Part shown: in pieces, positions 1-12,016 of the stretch
Numbering within the stretch: position 1 is the stretch's first letter
Layout: each line of letters begins with the position of its first letter
Origin: Pegoplata infirma
Taxonomy: Eukaryota > Arthropoda > Insecta > Diptera > Anthomyiidae
Length of the DNA stretch: 64,000 nucleotides
Direction: 5' to 3'
NCBI GenBank assembly: GCA_963921195.1
Contig: OY992536.1
Span: forward strand, 233,280,023-233,344,022
Notes under the pieces: generated by a model
Seen by the model: the letters and a program-made list of their open reading frames with translations, nothing else
The model's database searches: none
What the model was told of the DNA's origin: nothing
Translations under genes and position numbers: made by a program

Positions 1-1060
1 AAGAGCGTCATATTATGATTGGGAATATGATTGTAGCAATAATGTTAATATGATTGAAGGCAACAAGGAATGTTAATCATTATATGATTGCGCCAATTAT
101 GGCATAAATGTTATGTAATTATAATAATATGATTCTGGTTAAATTTTTTTTTTTTTTTGAAATTGAGAAAATATTTTATGCTTAAATACCACATGTTTAT
201 AGAAATTCTTCAATACTTTTTTTTTGATAAAGTTCACACCAATAATTTATTTTTTGTTTTTAAATGTTGTTTTTATAAATATGAAATCATTTTTATTAAT
301 TTTGGTTCAATTTAGTGGCAACCTGCGTTTTACATCAATGATGTGCAATAAACTCATGGCATTTTTCTAAAAAAAATTTCATCAACGATAACATTTTTGT
401 CAGTTAACATTGGATGATTGAATAAATCATTAAGTTATTGACAAAATCATAACATATTTGCTGCAATCATAACCTATTTGTTACAAAATTAAAATTATTG
501 TCAGCAATTAAGTATAACACATTTAGTAAACAAAAAATGCACAAAAAACACTTCAATATTTTCGATTTGAAGTTTTTATTTAAAATGGAAAGTTATTTTT
601 AAACCGCACAATAAATAAATTATATAAAGTAGATTTGTATTTCATTTCCTTCTATGTTCATCCAATTTTTTAACTCAAATTGCTTTAAATTTTTTTAAGA
701 ACTTATTGTAAGTCGCGTCATTGCAACTTACTGCTTGCTGGCAAAACACTAAACTGATGAATAAACCTGACAATGTTTGCAAAAATCAATTTTCATTAAG
801 TTGTGATTATCTAATGATTGTTATAATCATAATATGTTCAAATTTTTGGTGTGTCGAGAATATAATTAACTATAACATTGTTACAACAACCATTTTGTAC
901 TTTTGGATGTAGCAATTATTTGTTCATGATTGAAGCGACTATTTAATGTCTAAAACAACCATATAAATGTTTAACTACAGTTTTAAAAAGAATAATTTGA
1001 TTGCTGCAATCATAAGTGGGTTTAGAGATCATAGTATATTTGCCGTGATCATGTCGCAAC
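1..1060. repeat. AT-rich region with scattered ATATGATTG / CAATCAT motifs
   Basis: The first 120 bases contain several copies of ATATGATTG about 20-40 bases apart. CAATCAT or AATCATA, the reverse complement, recurs near 415-480 and 800-1050, for example TGATTGCTGCAATCAT near 997-1012. This looks like part of a degenerate inverted-repeat element whose other end lies outside the window. The open frames here are short and AT-driven, and I see no gene. Confidence 0.45.
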
Positions 1061-1106
1061 CATATTTTTTCTCTGCGTGTACCTAAAACGCCAAATAAAA
1101 GTACAA

Positions 1107-1177
1107 GCTTTTGTAGCTCAGTGGTTAAGTAGTGTTGTTTCAATCGGAAGGTAGCGAGTTTGATGCTGGCTGTCGCC
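1107..1177 (+). other. tRNA-like sequence (possible SINE or tRNA pseudogene)
   Basis: TAGCTCAGTGG at 1114-1124 matches the Pol III A box. GCGAGTTTGATGCTGGC at 1154-1170 forms a T-arm-like stem-loop with four of five pairs and resembles a B box. The box spacing suits a tRNA. The acceptor and anticodon stems are poor, so this is a tRNA-derived relic or SINE head and not a working tRNA gene. Confidence 0.45.
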
Positions 1178-2242
1178 GTAAATTTTTTTATTTTCTTGCT
1201 ATATTTTATTCACCACTAGTGGTCAATTTATTCAATTTTCACATAAAGAGTAAAATTACCGAATTTATAGTAGTGGTTCATTTTCCTACTTTAAATTGGG
1301 TGAATTTCAACAAATTTTGATTAGAGTGCAAAATATTTTTCTCATAGAGAAACTCTGGATAGATTTGCATCCTTAATTTAGATTTTAGGGGTATCAACGG
1401 TATACCCTAAATATCTAAATAGTATAATTTTTATAATTAATAATTTCCTTATTTTAAGAATTTATTTTTATAAAAAAGAATCATTAAGAAAAATTTTGAA
1501 ATTTTTATCCTAAAGAAAAAGTTTCAGGTTTTAAGCAATTTTCCAATACAAAAATATTAGCTTTAATACATGTTTCATCAATTCATCAAAAAAAGTTATC
1601 CGATTTTAAAAGTTTTCTGAGACCTCTTTTTAAAAAAATGTTATAAGATTCTGTGACATTTTGAGAACTTTGACCTTAAATTTATCAAAAACCTGACGCT
1701 ATGGAAAACTTTGGAAGCCAAATTTTGATCCATCATTGCAAGGATAATCTAAAACGAGTGTCCAGACTATAGACCCGTCCAAAAATTTTTTAAATGTCGG
1801 TTAGTGTTTAATAATTTGGTCATTATAAAAAAAATTAAAGCCTTCTAACTTTATAATGGGTTATGCAGGAAGGAGCTTTGTATACCAGTTTTCTAAGCAA
1901 AAACTGTCCTTTCTTCATGAATTTTAAAAAATTTCCGCCCCCCGCTGTAGGTATTTGGAGGTTTTTTTAGTAGTTTAAATACTCCCATTAGTTAGTTTTT
2001 GCTGCAGAATCGACTGGTGAAATCTGTTTGGCAATATATTTAGCCGTGCAAAGCATAATAAATAAATTTATAAAAATTTATAGTAAGGTCTCTTACTGGG
2101 GCAACTTTAACACTCTAACTTTTTTTTTTAACATCATAATCACTTTGTGTTTAATAAATTTCAAAAAACAATAAATACCAAAAAATATGTTTTCGTAAAA
2201 TTTAATTTAAAAAATAACATCAAAAATATAAAAATTTTCAAA
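1178..2242. other. AT-rich non-coding stretch upstream of the two-exon gene
   Basis: No convincing gene is visible. It includes a short palindrome (CACCACTAGTGG near 1210) and a poly-T run just upstream of the gene at 2243. I could not identify a promoter. An open frame extends upstream of 2243, but only by way of a GTG codon at 2147, which is not a plausible eukaryotic start. Confidence 0.4.
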
Positions 2243-2926
2243 ATGTCCAAAATTAGCAGTTTTCTAAACACCGAAAATGATTTGTATTCAGATCCTTTAA
2301 CATTTTGGCAATTAGAAATTTTAACCAATTGTTTAATAAACGATTCATATTATCTGCAACAAGAATTTAATACGAAAACAGAATTTATCAACGAACAACA
2401 AAAACAAATATCTGAAAATGAATTGAAGTTATTGCAATTGATCAAAGATTTCCAAATTTTGTTTATTAATATGTATGCCACTGAACAAGAATTATGTCAA
2501 CTGGAGAATGTTTATGTTAAATTAACAAAATCTGTTAAAGATCAGGGAATTTTAAGTGCTATGCGAGGTCTTTGTGCATTTAGACAATGTGATTTTCGTG
2601 TCACTTGTAAAACAGAACGTGAACAATTTATGGAATTGATCGAATACACAGATTTAAAAGTGGGACAATTAATTGGTTTATCAGAAGATTTGAACGAGTG
2701 TATAATGTATTGTAAGGGGAAAGCTAGCCCATATTCAGTTGTAAGTAGATCTTTTTTATACAAATTGTAATCCTTTTTAATTGTAAATCTTTAGATTTTT
2801 AAAATTTTAAGTTATCAATGTCAAATACTCAATAATACCGAGAAGAATTTGGATTTATTGTTAGATAAAATATTAACAACTCAATTGAAATTAGCTGATG
2901 TCAGTAAGTTAATAATTGGCAAATGA
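2243..2926 (+). CDS. Two-exon coiled-coil protein, possibly Nup62-like (C-terminal domain)
   Basis: Exon 1 is 2243-2740 and exon 2 is 2795-2926, encoding about 209 residues and ending in TGA at 2924. The ATG at 2243 has a good fly context (TCAAAATGTCC). A 54-base intron begins GTAAGT at 2741 and ends TTTAG at 2794. It falls in phase 0, and without splicing the frame stops at 2770. The protein is rich in Leu, Gln, Glu and Asn with heptad-like spacing. The pattern FWQLEILTN near residue 20, REQFMELIEYTD near 130, LSEDLNECI near 150, and ILSYQCQILNNTEKNLDLLL after the splice resembles the conserved helices of the Nup62 C-terminal domain (nuclear pore central channel; partners Nup54 and Nup58). 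The FG-repeat half of Nup62 is absent, so if related this is a divergent short paralogue or fragment. The ORF and splice sites are seen; the family assignment is inferred from memory of the pattern. It is the only host-type gene with a credible structure here. Confidence 0.55.
2741..2794 (+). other. Predicted 54-nt intron of the Nup62-like gene
   Basis: The donor is GTAAGT and the acceptor is AAATCTTTAG, with a T-rich interior. The length is typical of small fly introns. Removing it keeps phase 0 and replaces an early stop with 43 further codons. An alternative AG at 2810-2811 gives an immediate in-frame stop, which supports the chosen acceptor. Confidence 0.6.
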
Positions 2927-3822
2927 GTCATTTTATGTCAAACCGAACACATTGTTTAGAAAAAACTTAGAGATGCTTAAAATGTAGGTTATTTGCACCG
3001 TAACAAGACTCGGAATGTGATTTCAACATTTTTTGGACGAATCACTGCAGGATAAGCGGAAGGTGAATGATAGGTCACATGACATATCATCCGCTTTCAA
3101 AAAATCTATCACAAACATTCCAAACATTTAATGTTACCCATTTTATTAGGGAATGTTTCAGCCCCGTATAAAATTATCACTTTTGACAGGTCGGCTCAAT
3201 AGTAATATGCCACTGTCACAGAACACATCACAGATGTACCCACCATTTTTAGGAACTTAGAAAAAAAACTAAAAGCATTTTTATTGAAATTTTTATTCCA
3301 AAACACAAAAAAAAAATTGACAAACATTTTTGTGAACGGGACCAAGAAAATTTTCGAAACTTCTTTTGCTTTAAAATACTTGTTAAGGTAAGTTAATAAA
3401 AGGTAATATCCTCTAACCTAACTTTTCCTCCATAGTAAGTTTTTTTGACAAATTTTAAAACAATAATATTTACGATTTTTTAAAACAAAATAAAAATATT
3501 TTTTTTTTGGCATAAATGACTCGAGTTCACACTACACTATTTATGTTTAAAAAATTTAATTTTTTTTAAATTTGTGTCTTGAAAAATAAAAGGATTTCGT
3601 TTGTGTTTTAATATTTTTTTTATAACTTAATTGTTTTCAAAAACTTCAAAGGTATATTACGTCATTAAAATAATACTTTAATAAATCTACCTTGCTTGTT
3701 ACTCCAAAAATCATAAAAATTGTAAAAAAAATCGAAAATTTTTAAAAAAGTTATAAATTTTTTTTTTTCTAGAATCATTTTTGATGAAATTTTTTAAAAC
3801 AAAACGCAAAAATATGTGTCTG
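2927..3822. other. AT-rich non-coding stretch downstream of the gene
   Basis: No supported gene. An AATAAA-like signal (GAAAAATAAAAGG) occurs near 3583 but is too far away to assign as the gene's polyadenylation site. The rest is A/T homopolymer-rich sequence. Confidence 0.4.
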
Positions 3823-4997
3823 GTTAGACTGGCTTTTTTTTTTTGTCAACTTTCGATTTTCCCAAGTGTCCGGGCAAATTTTTATTGTCCTAGTTCAAAA
3901 ACTTATGTGGTACCAATTTGAAATCAATAGGATTAAATTAACCCGTGGTGCCCGGCGGTCAAAATTTCGGATTTTTGAAAAGTTTTTAAAAGTAAAATTT
4001 AAAAAATGTATATCTTTCGGCACATCATATTTGTTAATTTCGATGCGCTGAGCATGAATATCGAAAAAAATAATAAAATAGCTCGATCGGTTTTCGAGAT
4101 TTCAAATTTGTAAGAATGGGTTTTTTTTCCCTCGTTCAAGAAATGTAAAAAAAAGTCTCAAAATTTCTTTGCGTTGACCCTTTCATTTAAACTTAATTTG
4201 AGCCAAATCCGATTATATTAAATCGTGGCGCCCATCAATCAAAGTTTTGACTTTTTAGAAACTTTTTACCAAAAACCATAAACTTTGATCGAGGGGCGCC
4301 ACGGGTTAAAATGATCTGATTTTGCTCAAATTAGGCTGAAATGAAAGACTGTATCAAGCTCTATGAAAGGGGGAAAATAAGGAAATTTCGAGAGTTTTTT
4401 AAACAAAAATCTTAAACGTAGGAAAAAACCGCCCATTTTGTATTTTTTTTCAAATTTTAAATGACGATATCTCGAAAACCGTTTGACCGATTTCGTAAAT
4501 TTTTATTATTTTTTTTTTTCATTTTCAAAAATACAAAATTTTGGTGGAAATTTTCAAAAAGTCCAAAACTTTGATTGAAGGGCCACGGGTTAAAATGATC
4601 GAATTTGGCTCAAATTATGTAGTTTTAAATGAAATATTGTCTGAAGCTCTACAAAAGGGTCGGCGAAATGAAATTTTGAGACTTTGTTTAAAAAATTTTT
4701 TGAGCGCAGGAAAAAAAACGTAATTTTTTGCAAATTTCAAATAATTTTTTTTATATTCGTGCTCAGCGCATCAAAATTAACAAATGTGATTTGTCGAAAG
4801 ATATATTTTATTTTTTTTTTATTTTTCAAAAATCCAAAACTTTGAACGCCGGGCGCCACGGGTTAATTTAATTCGATTGGCCTCAATTTAGTACTGCATA
4901 AGGTTTAGGCTTAGTAGAATAAAAAAATACCCGGACTTTGAAAATCGGAGAAAAACAAATTTTGCTATACAAAAAAACCCCTCTAGTGTCTGGTCTC
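3823..4997. mobile_element. Inverted-repeat (foldback) element, GGGTTAATTTAATCCGATT-type family, copy 1
   Basis: The left arm (3830-3975: TCGATTTTCC, GTGTCCGGGCAAAT, TTAACCCGTGGTGCCCGGCGG) is mirrored by the right arm (4845-4960: GCCGGGCGCCACGGGTTAA, then ACCCGGACTTTGAAAATCG). Internal sub-arms repeat the phrase GGCGCCACGGGTTAAAATGATC. There is no coding capacity. A second, incomplete copy lies at 20674-21210. The boundaries are approximate. Confidence 0.6.
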
Positions 4998-6895
4998 TGG
5001 ATTTTTTTTTAATTTTGTTCGGTATAAATTTTCATAAAAAATGACAACAAAAAGTCCAAAGCCATTTTTATCCTTACCATAAATTTTTATCGAGCATCGT
5101 TTTGGTTGATATGGAACGACTCATAGTAAATTTACATTTAAGTATTTTAATATTTACAAAATATTTTTTTTTTGTTTTTTCCAGAAAAAATTAATTTCAA
5201 TTTAAAAAATAATAAAATTTGTTAACAAAAATTTTTGTCTTGTAAATAAATTAGGTGTCTACATAATTTTTTTTTTTTTTAACAATCTCAAGCAAAATTT
5301 TTATTCCACTAGATGCAAAACTTATGTTTTGCAAATTTGAGGTTAATTGGATAACATTATCCAGTGGTCACCTCAAGAAAAAAATTGAAGTCGGTTGAAC
5401 GGGTTATGAAATTTGGCTAAAAATCACAGTTATCACCTAAACCATGAAGTTAGTTTTTACGACCCCTTGTCCTATTCCACTCCTTAAGGGGCTCAAATAC
5501 AAAATTACATTTGTATGTAATTTTGAAATAAAATTACTTTGCTGAGTTTTTTGAAAACAAAATGTAAATTATGTATTATGGACTAACAGGCCGCCGTTTT
5601 TACAAAATGTTTAGTTGATTTACAATTGATGTTTGTTGATTAAAATTTGACGATTTTATTTTGTTTGTAGATTCAAAAGAGTGTTGGTACTTTTTACGAA
5701 AAAATTTTATTTTTTAATTTTTAAATTTTAATTAGTGTAACTTCTGACTAAATCAAGTTATCTCTCGGTTTTATTTTTGGAAAAATTAGAAATCTATATA
5801 GTTTTCTTTTTATAGGGGTTCTGCAGCCTCCCTGTTAAACCGCCGGTCTGTAACTTCCACACTTAAGCTCGAAAAAACATGTAAGCTTTGACTGTTTCAA
5901 ATTCCATGGCTTTCAGTCCAGTAGGTACTTACTTAATGGCTGAATTATTTCCAAAAAATAATTCGGTATTTCTCCCACTGAGCGATGAACTTCAAAAAAT
6001 ACGCGAATAAGGTTGACATTATTTGAATCCACCCAAATAAAATAAAATACTACTAATGTTTTTTATTTTTTTGTTATATCAAAAATATATTTTTAATTAC
6101 CTCTTAAAAGTCATTAGTAAATCATTAGAAGCAATTTTCACTTACCTAAAAATAGAAAAACAAAATAAATGTATCATTATTTTTTTGCTGAACAATTAAA
6201 AAATGCCTACACTTCGGCGATATATCGCCGAAAAGATATTGCGGCAATACGTAAATTTATCATTTTAATTAAAAATCAAATCAATATTTTTATTATGTCT
6301 CCGTTTTCTTACATGAACAACATTTTAGCGGTAAACAAAAAATATTGAAAATTTTTATTTCTTTGTCAATTCAAAATAAAATAATTTATCAAACACAACT
6401 AGACATCTTTGAAAGAATATAAATTTAACCACAAATTTGCTTTTAAAGATAAATGTAACAAATTTAGTGACTGTTGTGGAATCCACAGGGAATCCATATA
6501 GATGTATCGACGGATTACGATTTTAGTGATATTCCGGCGATACATACAAATCTTTTATTTTTGGATTAAAAGATTATTTGGCGATATTGCCCTTTTATAA
6601 CCAAGACGTTATATATTGTCGTCGGGTAATAGTTCCACCCGAAGGGTGTATCGCCGTCGATACGAATTGGATAACTGCTGCAATAACATTTATCGTCTCT
6701 CCAATATAACCGGTGAATCGATGTCGTGCGTTTTTTTTGCAGTGTTTGTAAAGATACCAATATTTTGAAGTATGTTTTCAACACTAGATTCCTGAAATAT
6801 TTTTTTCCATGAACACTTTATTGGTTCATTTGCAAACGGTGTAGAATTATTTAATAACCACAAATTACTAATTGTTAATTTTGAAAAGAAAAATA
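4998..6895. other. AT-rich non-coding stretch with TATCGCC / GGCGATA-rich patch
   Basis: No gene is seen. Between about 6205 and 6740 there are repeated GGCGATA or TATCGCC words, including the palindrome CGGCGATATATCGCCG at 6214-6229, GTATCGCCGTCGATACG near 6647, and a small hairpin TGGAATCCA near 6478. This may be the eroded end of a MITE. Confidence 0.35.
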
Positions 6896-7965
6896 ATTGA
6901 ATAGTTCATGCGAATAAAGACGAATAGACCATTTGTAGAATTTTACAGGGGACAATAAAAACGCAGGAAACGGTTAAAAAATAACATTTTTGTCAACTTT
7001 TTGGTATTAGCTTAAAGATTTAGGTCACATCTACCTATATACAAAATTTTAGTAAGGTATTCGAAAGAGAACTTGCCAAAAATTGGACTTCAATTTTTTG
7101 CTTAAATGGAAAAAGGGCGAATATCCAAAAAAATGTATTGAAATTTGAATAAAAATGTGTTATTTTGCAGCAGATTTTGACTACATTTTCATGAGACTTG
7201 CAATACTTGACGAACTATGGTTGGTATTTGTTTGTAACACTTTAAGGACTTCAAGGATACACTTTTTAAGGATTGCCAGGACATGCAAAAAAAAATTTTT
7301 TTGTTAATATTTTTTTTAATATTCCTGCCATTTGATGCAGTAGTAATTCTTTATGACACTAAATACATTTTTAGGAATTATAATATTAACCCTTGACTGC
7401 ATATTACGACGTAACATAAAAGGACATGAAAAAATTTTTGTTTTTTATTCCTGACATTGGATGCAGTATTAACACTAAAAGTTTGTATGTGCTAAGATTG
7501 TTTTTTTTTTTGTGTACAATTTCAAATTTTAGCTAATATCAATTTTAAACTCGCAGCTAAATAATTTTTATATAATATTTTGTTAAGGATGGATATTCGC
7601 CCTTTTTGCTTTCCACACTTTAAAGTCTTATAACTCAAGAACGGTAAAATTTTTTGCCAATATAATAAGTGTGGTTTGTTACTCGTAATGTTCTTTTAAC
7701 ACATTGTTACCGAAAGTAAAATTTTTGTATGTTTTTGTGTTGTATTTAATCAAAATTGTGCGTTAGTTTACTCCCAATTTAAACAAAAATATAAAAATAT
7801 ACGAATTATTGCACTTTCAAAGTCATTTTTTTAGCATTAAAAGTCAAAATTTCCCCAAAATTTCTGCATAGGATTGTAGGGCTCTGCTAATAAAATGCAT
7901 TTATGCAAAAAAACGTGTTTGCGAAAAAGTGGTCTATTCGTCCTTATTCGCATGAACTATTCAAT
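6896..7965. mobile_element. TIR element of about 1.07 kb (ATTGAATAGTTCATGCGAAT ends)
   Basis: The left end (6896-6934) and right end (7928-7965) are near-perfect inverted repeats of about 38 bases that differ at one or two positions. Internal sequence is also mirrored: AAAAGGGCGAATATCC near 7113 pairs with GGATATTCGCCCTTTT near 7589. A roughly 60-base segment (ATTCCTG, CATTTGATGCAGTA, CACTAAA) is duplicated directly at about 7320 and 7440. There is no ORF, so this is a non-autonomous DNA transposon of unassigned superfamily. Confidence 0.7.
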
Positions 7966-8767
7966 TGTCTATTAAATTTTAACAATCTAATAAACAAAAT
8001 AAACACAATCATGTAACACAAAACAAATATGTGTCTTATTAAATTTACAAATATTGTTGTAAAATATGTTTGAACATTAAATGAAATTAATTTCTCTTTC
8101 TTTTACTGTAAATTCAATAATGTAATGAATGTTTTTAGAAATACTCTAGTATGCACACTAGGGTGGCAGTATATTAGGAAATATCGAGGAGCTTGCACCT
8201 TCATTTCTTTTTGACGTTTAGTCTGAAAATATAATAGTTCATATTTCAGACAAATCGGTTAATGTTAAAATAAACATTACCAAAAGAAAAACGTAGCTGG
8301 CTTTAGCGATGAAATGCATCATGATGTATTTCTTACAAATTTTGGCAAACCGAAACAAGAATGTTAAAAACATTTTTGAAATCTTTTGAATGGTTTTAAA
8401 AGTTCTAAAATATACCCTTAAAATGGCATCGAGAGGGTTAAATACACAATTGTGTATTTATTACAGCTTTTTTGGCATTTCAAAACGCCTTTGATTAAAA
8501 TGAAAAACTTCAGTGGACCATAAAAATATATCGAAGTAACTTTACAGAACCCTTTGGTGATTTTTTTTATTTGTTGGTCTTCTTTCATTTCCCAGTAAAA
8601 GTTTTGCTGACCTGGGAGCTGCTATTTTAAAGGACTCCAAACCCCCTGGGTTCATGCATGATTTCTGAGGTTATATCCCACTTTTGATCGATAGTTTATT
8701 ATCAAGAAAAACTTTTAATATTATATATATAAAAAAAAAGTCTTAACAAAAAATTTAATTTTTATAC
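7966..8767. other. Non-coding stretch with a lone TAGGGTGG end
   Basis: The sequence from 8159 begins TAGGGTGGCAGTATATT, like the left TIR of the 8-bp-duplicating elements elsewhere in this window, but no matching right end follows. At 8499-8580 there is a segment (AGTGGACCATAAAAATATAT, then GGTGATTT) that recurs diverged at 30825-30900. No gene is seen. Confidence 0.4.
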
Positions 8768-10260
8768 CCTCCAACCACAGTATGGGGGTTAAAGGTGTCC
8801 TTACGACTAAGGTAATTTTTCAAAATCACTTTTTAATACCTGGTAGGATACTAAATTGTAGTTTAGTATCTAAAAATTCGTAAGCCGAAATTTGGGGACA
8901 ATCGGATAAAAATAACTCGTGCCGTAAATGGATTGAAGTTTTTGGGCACTCTTATGTAATGAAAAAATGTTTTTTCTAGTTTTTGGAAAAATATTGATAT
9001 ATGATATTTTTTGTAAATTTTTTTGTTAAATAATATGAAAATGGTAATTAATTACCTTTCCAAAAAGCTTAAAGAAATTGAAATCGGATAAAAAATAAGC
9101 ATTTTACGCGTACATGCCCCAGACCATTGCACGGTTTTTAAAGCCAAAATTTGATAATTTTCAAAAATTTTAGGCAAAAAAATTAAAAAAAATTAATTGT
9201 ACTTTATTATCTCATTAAAAACATGTTATAATTTCCGCGGATTCAAAAAAATGTGTTTTTCTATAATAATTTAGCAAATATGAAAAAAAATTCTGTATTG
9301 TACGATACGAAGTGTAAAACATAAATTCGGTTAATTTTTGGAGAAATCGGGCATCTTTAACCCCTTTTCGTCGAGGTGAAATGACAAATTTTGGACATTA
9401 TACATTTCTATAATACAAAATATCTGCATATATCCGATTTCTCAAAAGTTACAGAATTTACGTTTTACATTTCGATCCGTACAATAGAGCACAAATTTTC
9501 TAACATTTGCTAAATTATTGTAGAAAAACGTATTTTATTTGGAATCCGCGGAAATTTTATCACTACCCGCGCCAAATAAAAAATAAGCTTGACTACCATA
9601 TCTGCTATTTTTAATCTTAAACATGTTTTCAATTTGATCATAAAGTAAAATTAAATTTTTATTATTTTTTTGCCTAAAAATTTTGAAATTCTGGCTTTGA
9701 AAACCATACAATGGTCTGGGGCATGTATGCGTAAAATGCTTATTTTTTATCCGATTTTAATTTTATTGGTCGTTTTGGAAAGGTAATTTAATATCATTTT
9801 CATATTATTTTACAAAAAATTTAACAAAAAATATTAAATACAAATATTTTTCCAAAAGCTATAAAAAAAAGTTCAATCCATTTTCGGCACGAGTTATTTT
9901 TAGCCGATTGTCCCCAAATTTTGGCTCACTCATTTTTAGATACTAAAGAACAATATACGACCCTATCAGGTATAAAAAGGTGATTTTCGTTTTTAAGGAC
10001 AACTCTAATGGGGGTATGTCCGTCCGCCAGTCTGTCAGTCTGTAGATACACGATACAGTCCAAAAGAAAAGAGCTAGACTTCCGAAAAAGTTCTCCCTAA
10101 ACCCAGCTCTGAAAAACGGTGTATTTTTGCAGGGTTTATTTGTACTTTTGTTAAGCAAGTGCTACATTTTTATGTCAGAGGAAGTCCAAAACCCTGCATA
10201 TGGACCCAACAGATTAAAAAAATAAATAAAAGATAGACCCACCCCCTTTTGTGGGCGTGG
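8768..10260 (-). mobile_element. Degenerate mini-me/DINE-like element interrupted by a foldback
   Basis: ATACCCTCCAACCACAGTAT at 8767-8786 is the hairpin end of a mini-me-like element in reverse orientation. The GTCCGTCCGCCAGTCTGTCAG tract near 10018 and CCACCCCCTTTTGTGGGCGTGG near 10239 are further typical parts. The two sections are separated by the palindrome at 8812-10005. No protein is encoded. Confidence 0.5.
8812..10005. mobile_element. Foldback element of about 1.19 kb nested in the mini-me copy
   Basis: The left arm includes GGGGACAATCGGATAAAAAT, CTCGTGCCG and CCCCAGACCATTGCACGG. The right arm carries their reverse complements (CAATGGTCTGGGG near 9711, CGGCACGAGTTATTTTT near 9885, GATTGTCCCCAAATTTTGG near 9906). 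The ends are imperfect. Arms of roughly 550 bases make this close to a full palindrome. No coding sequence. Confidence 0.6.
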
Positions 10261-10642
10261 ATATAAAAAATGTATTTTTATAATTATAAATTGGGATTAA
10301 ATAGTTGCAAGAATCATAATAAACTCATTTGATAACATCTATCGCAAGGGGAAGGTGTCCTCAAACATCTCCCACCAAACCCCGTCGCAAAAAAACTCCC
10401 CTGAAATTATTTTTTTTACATTTTGGAGGGTCTAAAAGATTTGCTACATTTATTTTTGCTGGGTTGGTATTGGAGTCTTTGGGAATAAAGGCGATGACCA
10501 AGAATTTGTTGCACAGTGTAATATATGTACAGTGGTTGTCAACTAATTAGAAACGTTTCTATAGTACATTTATCGTAGTTTTATCAAAAATTCGACGTTA
10601 TGCAAAAACAGTGCCACTCTAATGCACACAAATTTATACTTA

Positions 10643-11241
10643 CAAGGGAAGTCTCCCTGGTGTCACCTTCCGATCTTCATGAAATTTGGATATGTTGTTA
10701 AGAACGAAAATTAATTCGACACGTATTTTTTTATAGCGGCCCAAACTCATTTTTAGGGGGGGTCGATTTGTATGGGGGCAAATTGACCTTTTTCAGTTTT
10801 TACAATTTACGCCTATTTAAACAAAATTAATATAGGCATGTGTGGTATCAGATTAAAGGTATTAAAAATACCTATCTCGTGGTGCTAACAACGGGACGAT
10901 GAAGTTAATATTTTTCGACTTATTAACAAAAATGTCCCAAAATTTTGGTATTTTACTCAATATAGCGAAAAGTTGTGCATGTTTGGACACGTTCTTAGCA
11001 CACGTAGATTGGTTTTCAAAAGACCTTTCATTTGGTATGTAACATGACTAGGTTTCTTTGCAAAACATAGTAGATAAACGAAAAAAACTGAAAAATGGCC
11101 TTGTCTTCCCCCCTCCTTTTTACCCCCTAAATATGAATTTGGGCCGCTATAAAAAAATACGTGTCCCTTTATTTTTTCTGCTCTACAAAATAAAACCAAT
11201 TCCATAAAGATCCGCGAGTGACACCAGGGAGACTTCCCTTG
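10643..11241. mobile_element. MITE, CAAGGGAAG family, copy 1 (TTA target duplication)
   Basis: The 599-base element runs from CAAGGGAAGTCTCCCTGG to CCAGGGAGACTTCCCTTG and is flanked on both sides by TTA (10640-10642 and 11242-11244). TIR similarity continues through GTGTCACC into a 100-base or longer arm with GGCCCAAAC. A related copy with the same TTA flanks lies at 13280-13876. A TWA duplication is characteristic of PIF/Harbinger elements, so that assignment is an inference. No transposase. Confidence 0.75.
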
Positions 11242-12016
11242 TTAGTAAAACTAATACATATGTTATAGTAAATTCAAGTATTTATTGGTATATCAAGGAC
11301 ATAACATGCTGAAGAAAATTTTGGTCAACCACAAAATTCAATTGAAATTCTCTATTATTATTCGAAGTTAATTTTTTGAATAAGTTTTCTTAGAAATATT
11401 AAATACTCAAGCTGGATTTATTATTGCTTTAGATCCTGGGTGCTTTCATTTAAAATAAATATTGGTCTTCATTAGGGTAGTGCCCGAAGTTTTGTGTAAT
11501 TGATTCATTTAATACCATAAAAAGAGCACTATGTTGAATTTTTAGATATTTTCTAGCCTAAAACTTGGACATCGCACAGTAAGTTGTTTTCAAACATTTT
11601 AAGCATTAACTTTCAATAGCTAAAATTTTCTGCAGAAAATTTGTAAAACATTTTAAGCCTTTAAACGCACGTTTTATTGAATTTCTATAAGAATATTTGA
11701 AAAGGGACTAACAATAAGATGACCCATTAAAACGGCAGATAGTGGGTTAATATGTTTTAAGAAAATAACCACCATTAAAGTTTTGTCAAAACATGTGAAA
11801 TATATATTTCTCAGGTGTAGATTTAATTATTTGCTTCGACTTATTTCAGACTGATTTGGTAAAACACAATCCTACAAAATATGATACTTAAAATTTTTTA
11901 AGACTTTTTTTTTGTTTGTATAATATCTTATGCCTTAAAATGCACGTTTATGTGGTGTTTTATGAGAATATATGAAAAAAGGATTTTAACGACCCCCAAA
12001 AAATAGGAGGGAGATT
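11242..12016. other. Non-coding stretch with degenerate direct repeats
   Basis: A roughly 60-base phrase (CGCACGTTTTATTGAATTTC then AGAATATTTGAAAA, near 11664) recurs diverged near 11940. A following phrase (TTAATATGTTTTAAGAAAATAACC, near 11747) recurs at about 12580. TAGGGTAGTGCCCGAAG at 11474 resembles a TIR end without a partner. No gene. Confidence 0.35.

Noticed and set aside
721..912. 63-codon open frame in the left repeat
   Set aside because: Starts at TTG, no recognisable features, and lies in repetitive AT-rich DNA.
2147..2242. N-terminal extension of the Nup62-like ORF
   Set aside because: It begins with GTG, not ATG; the ATG at 2243 has the better fly context.
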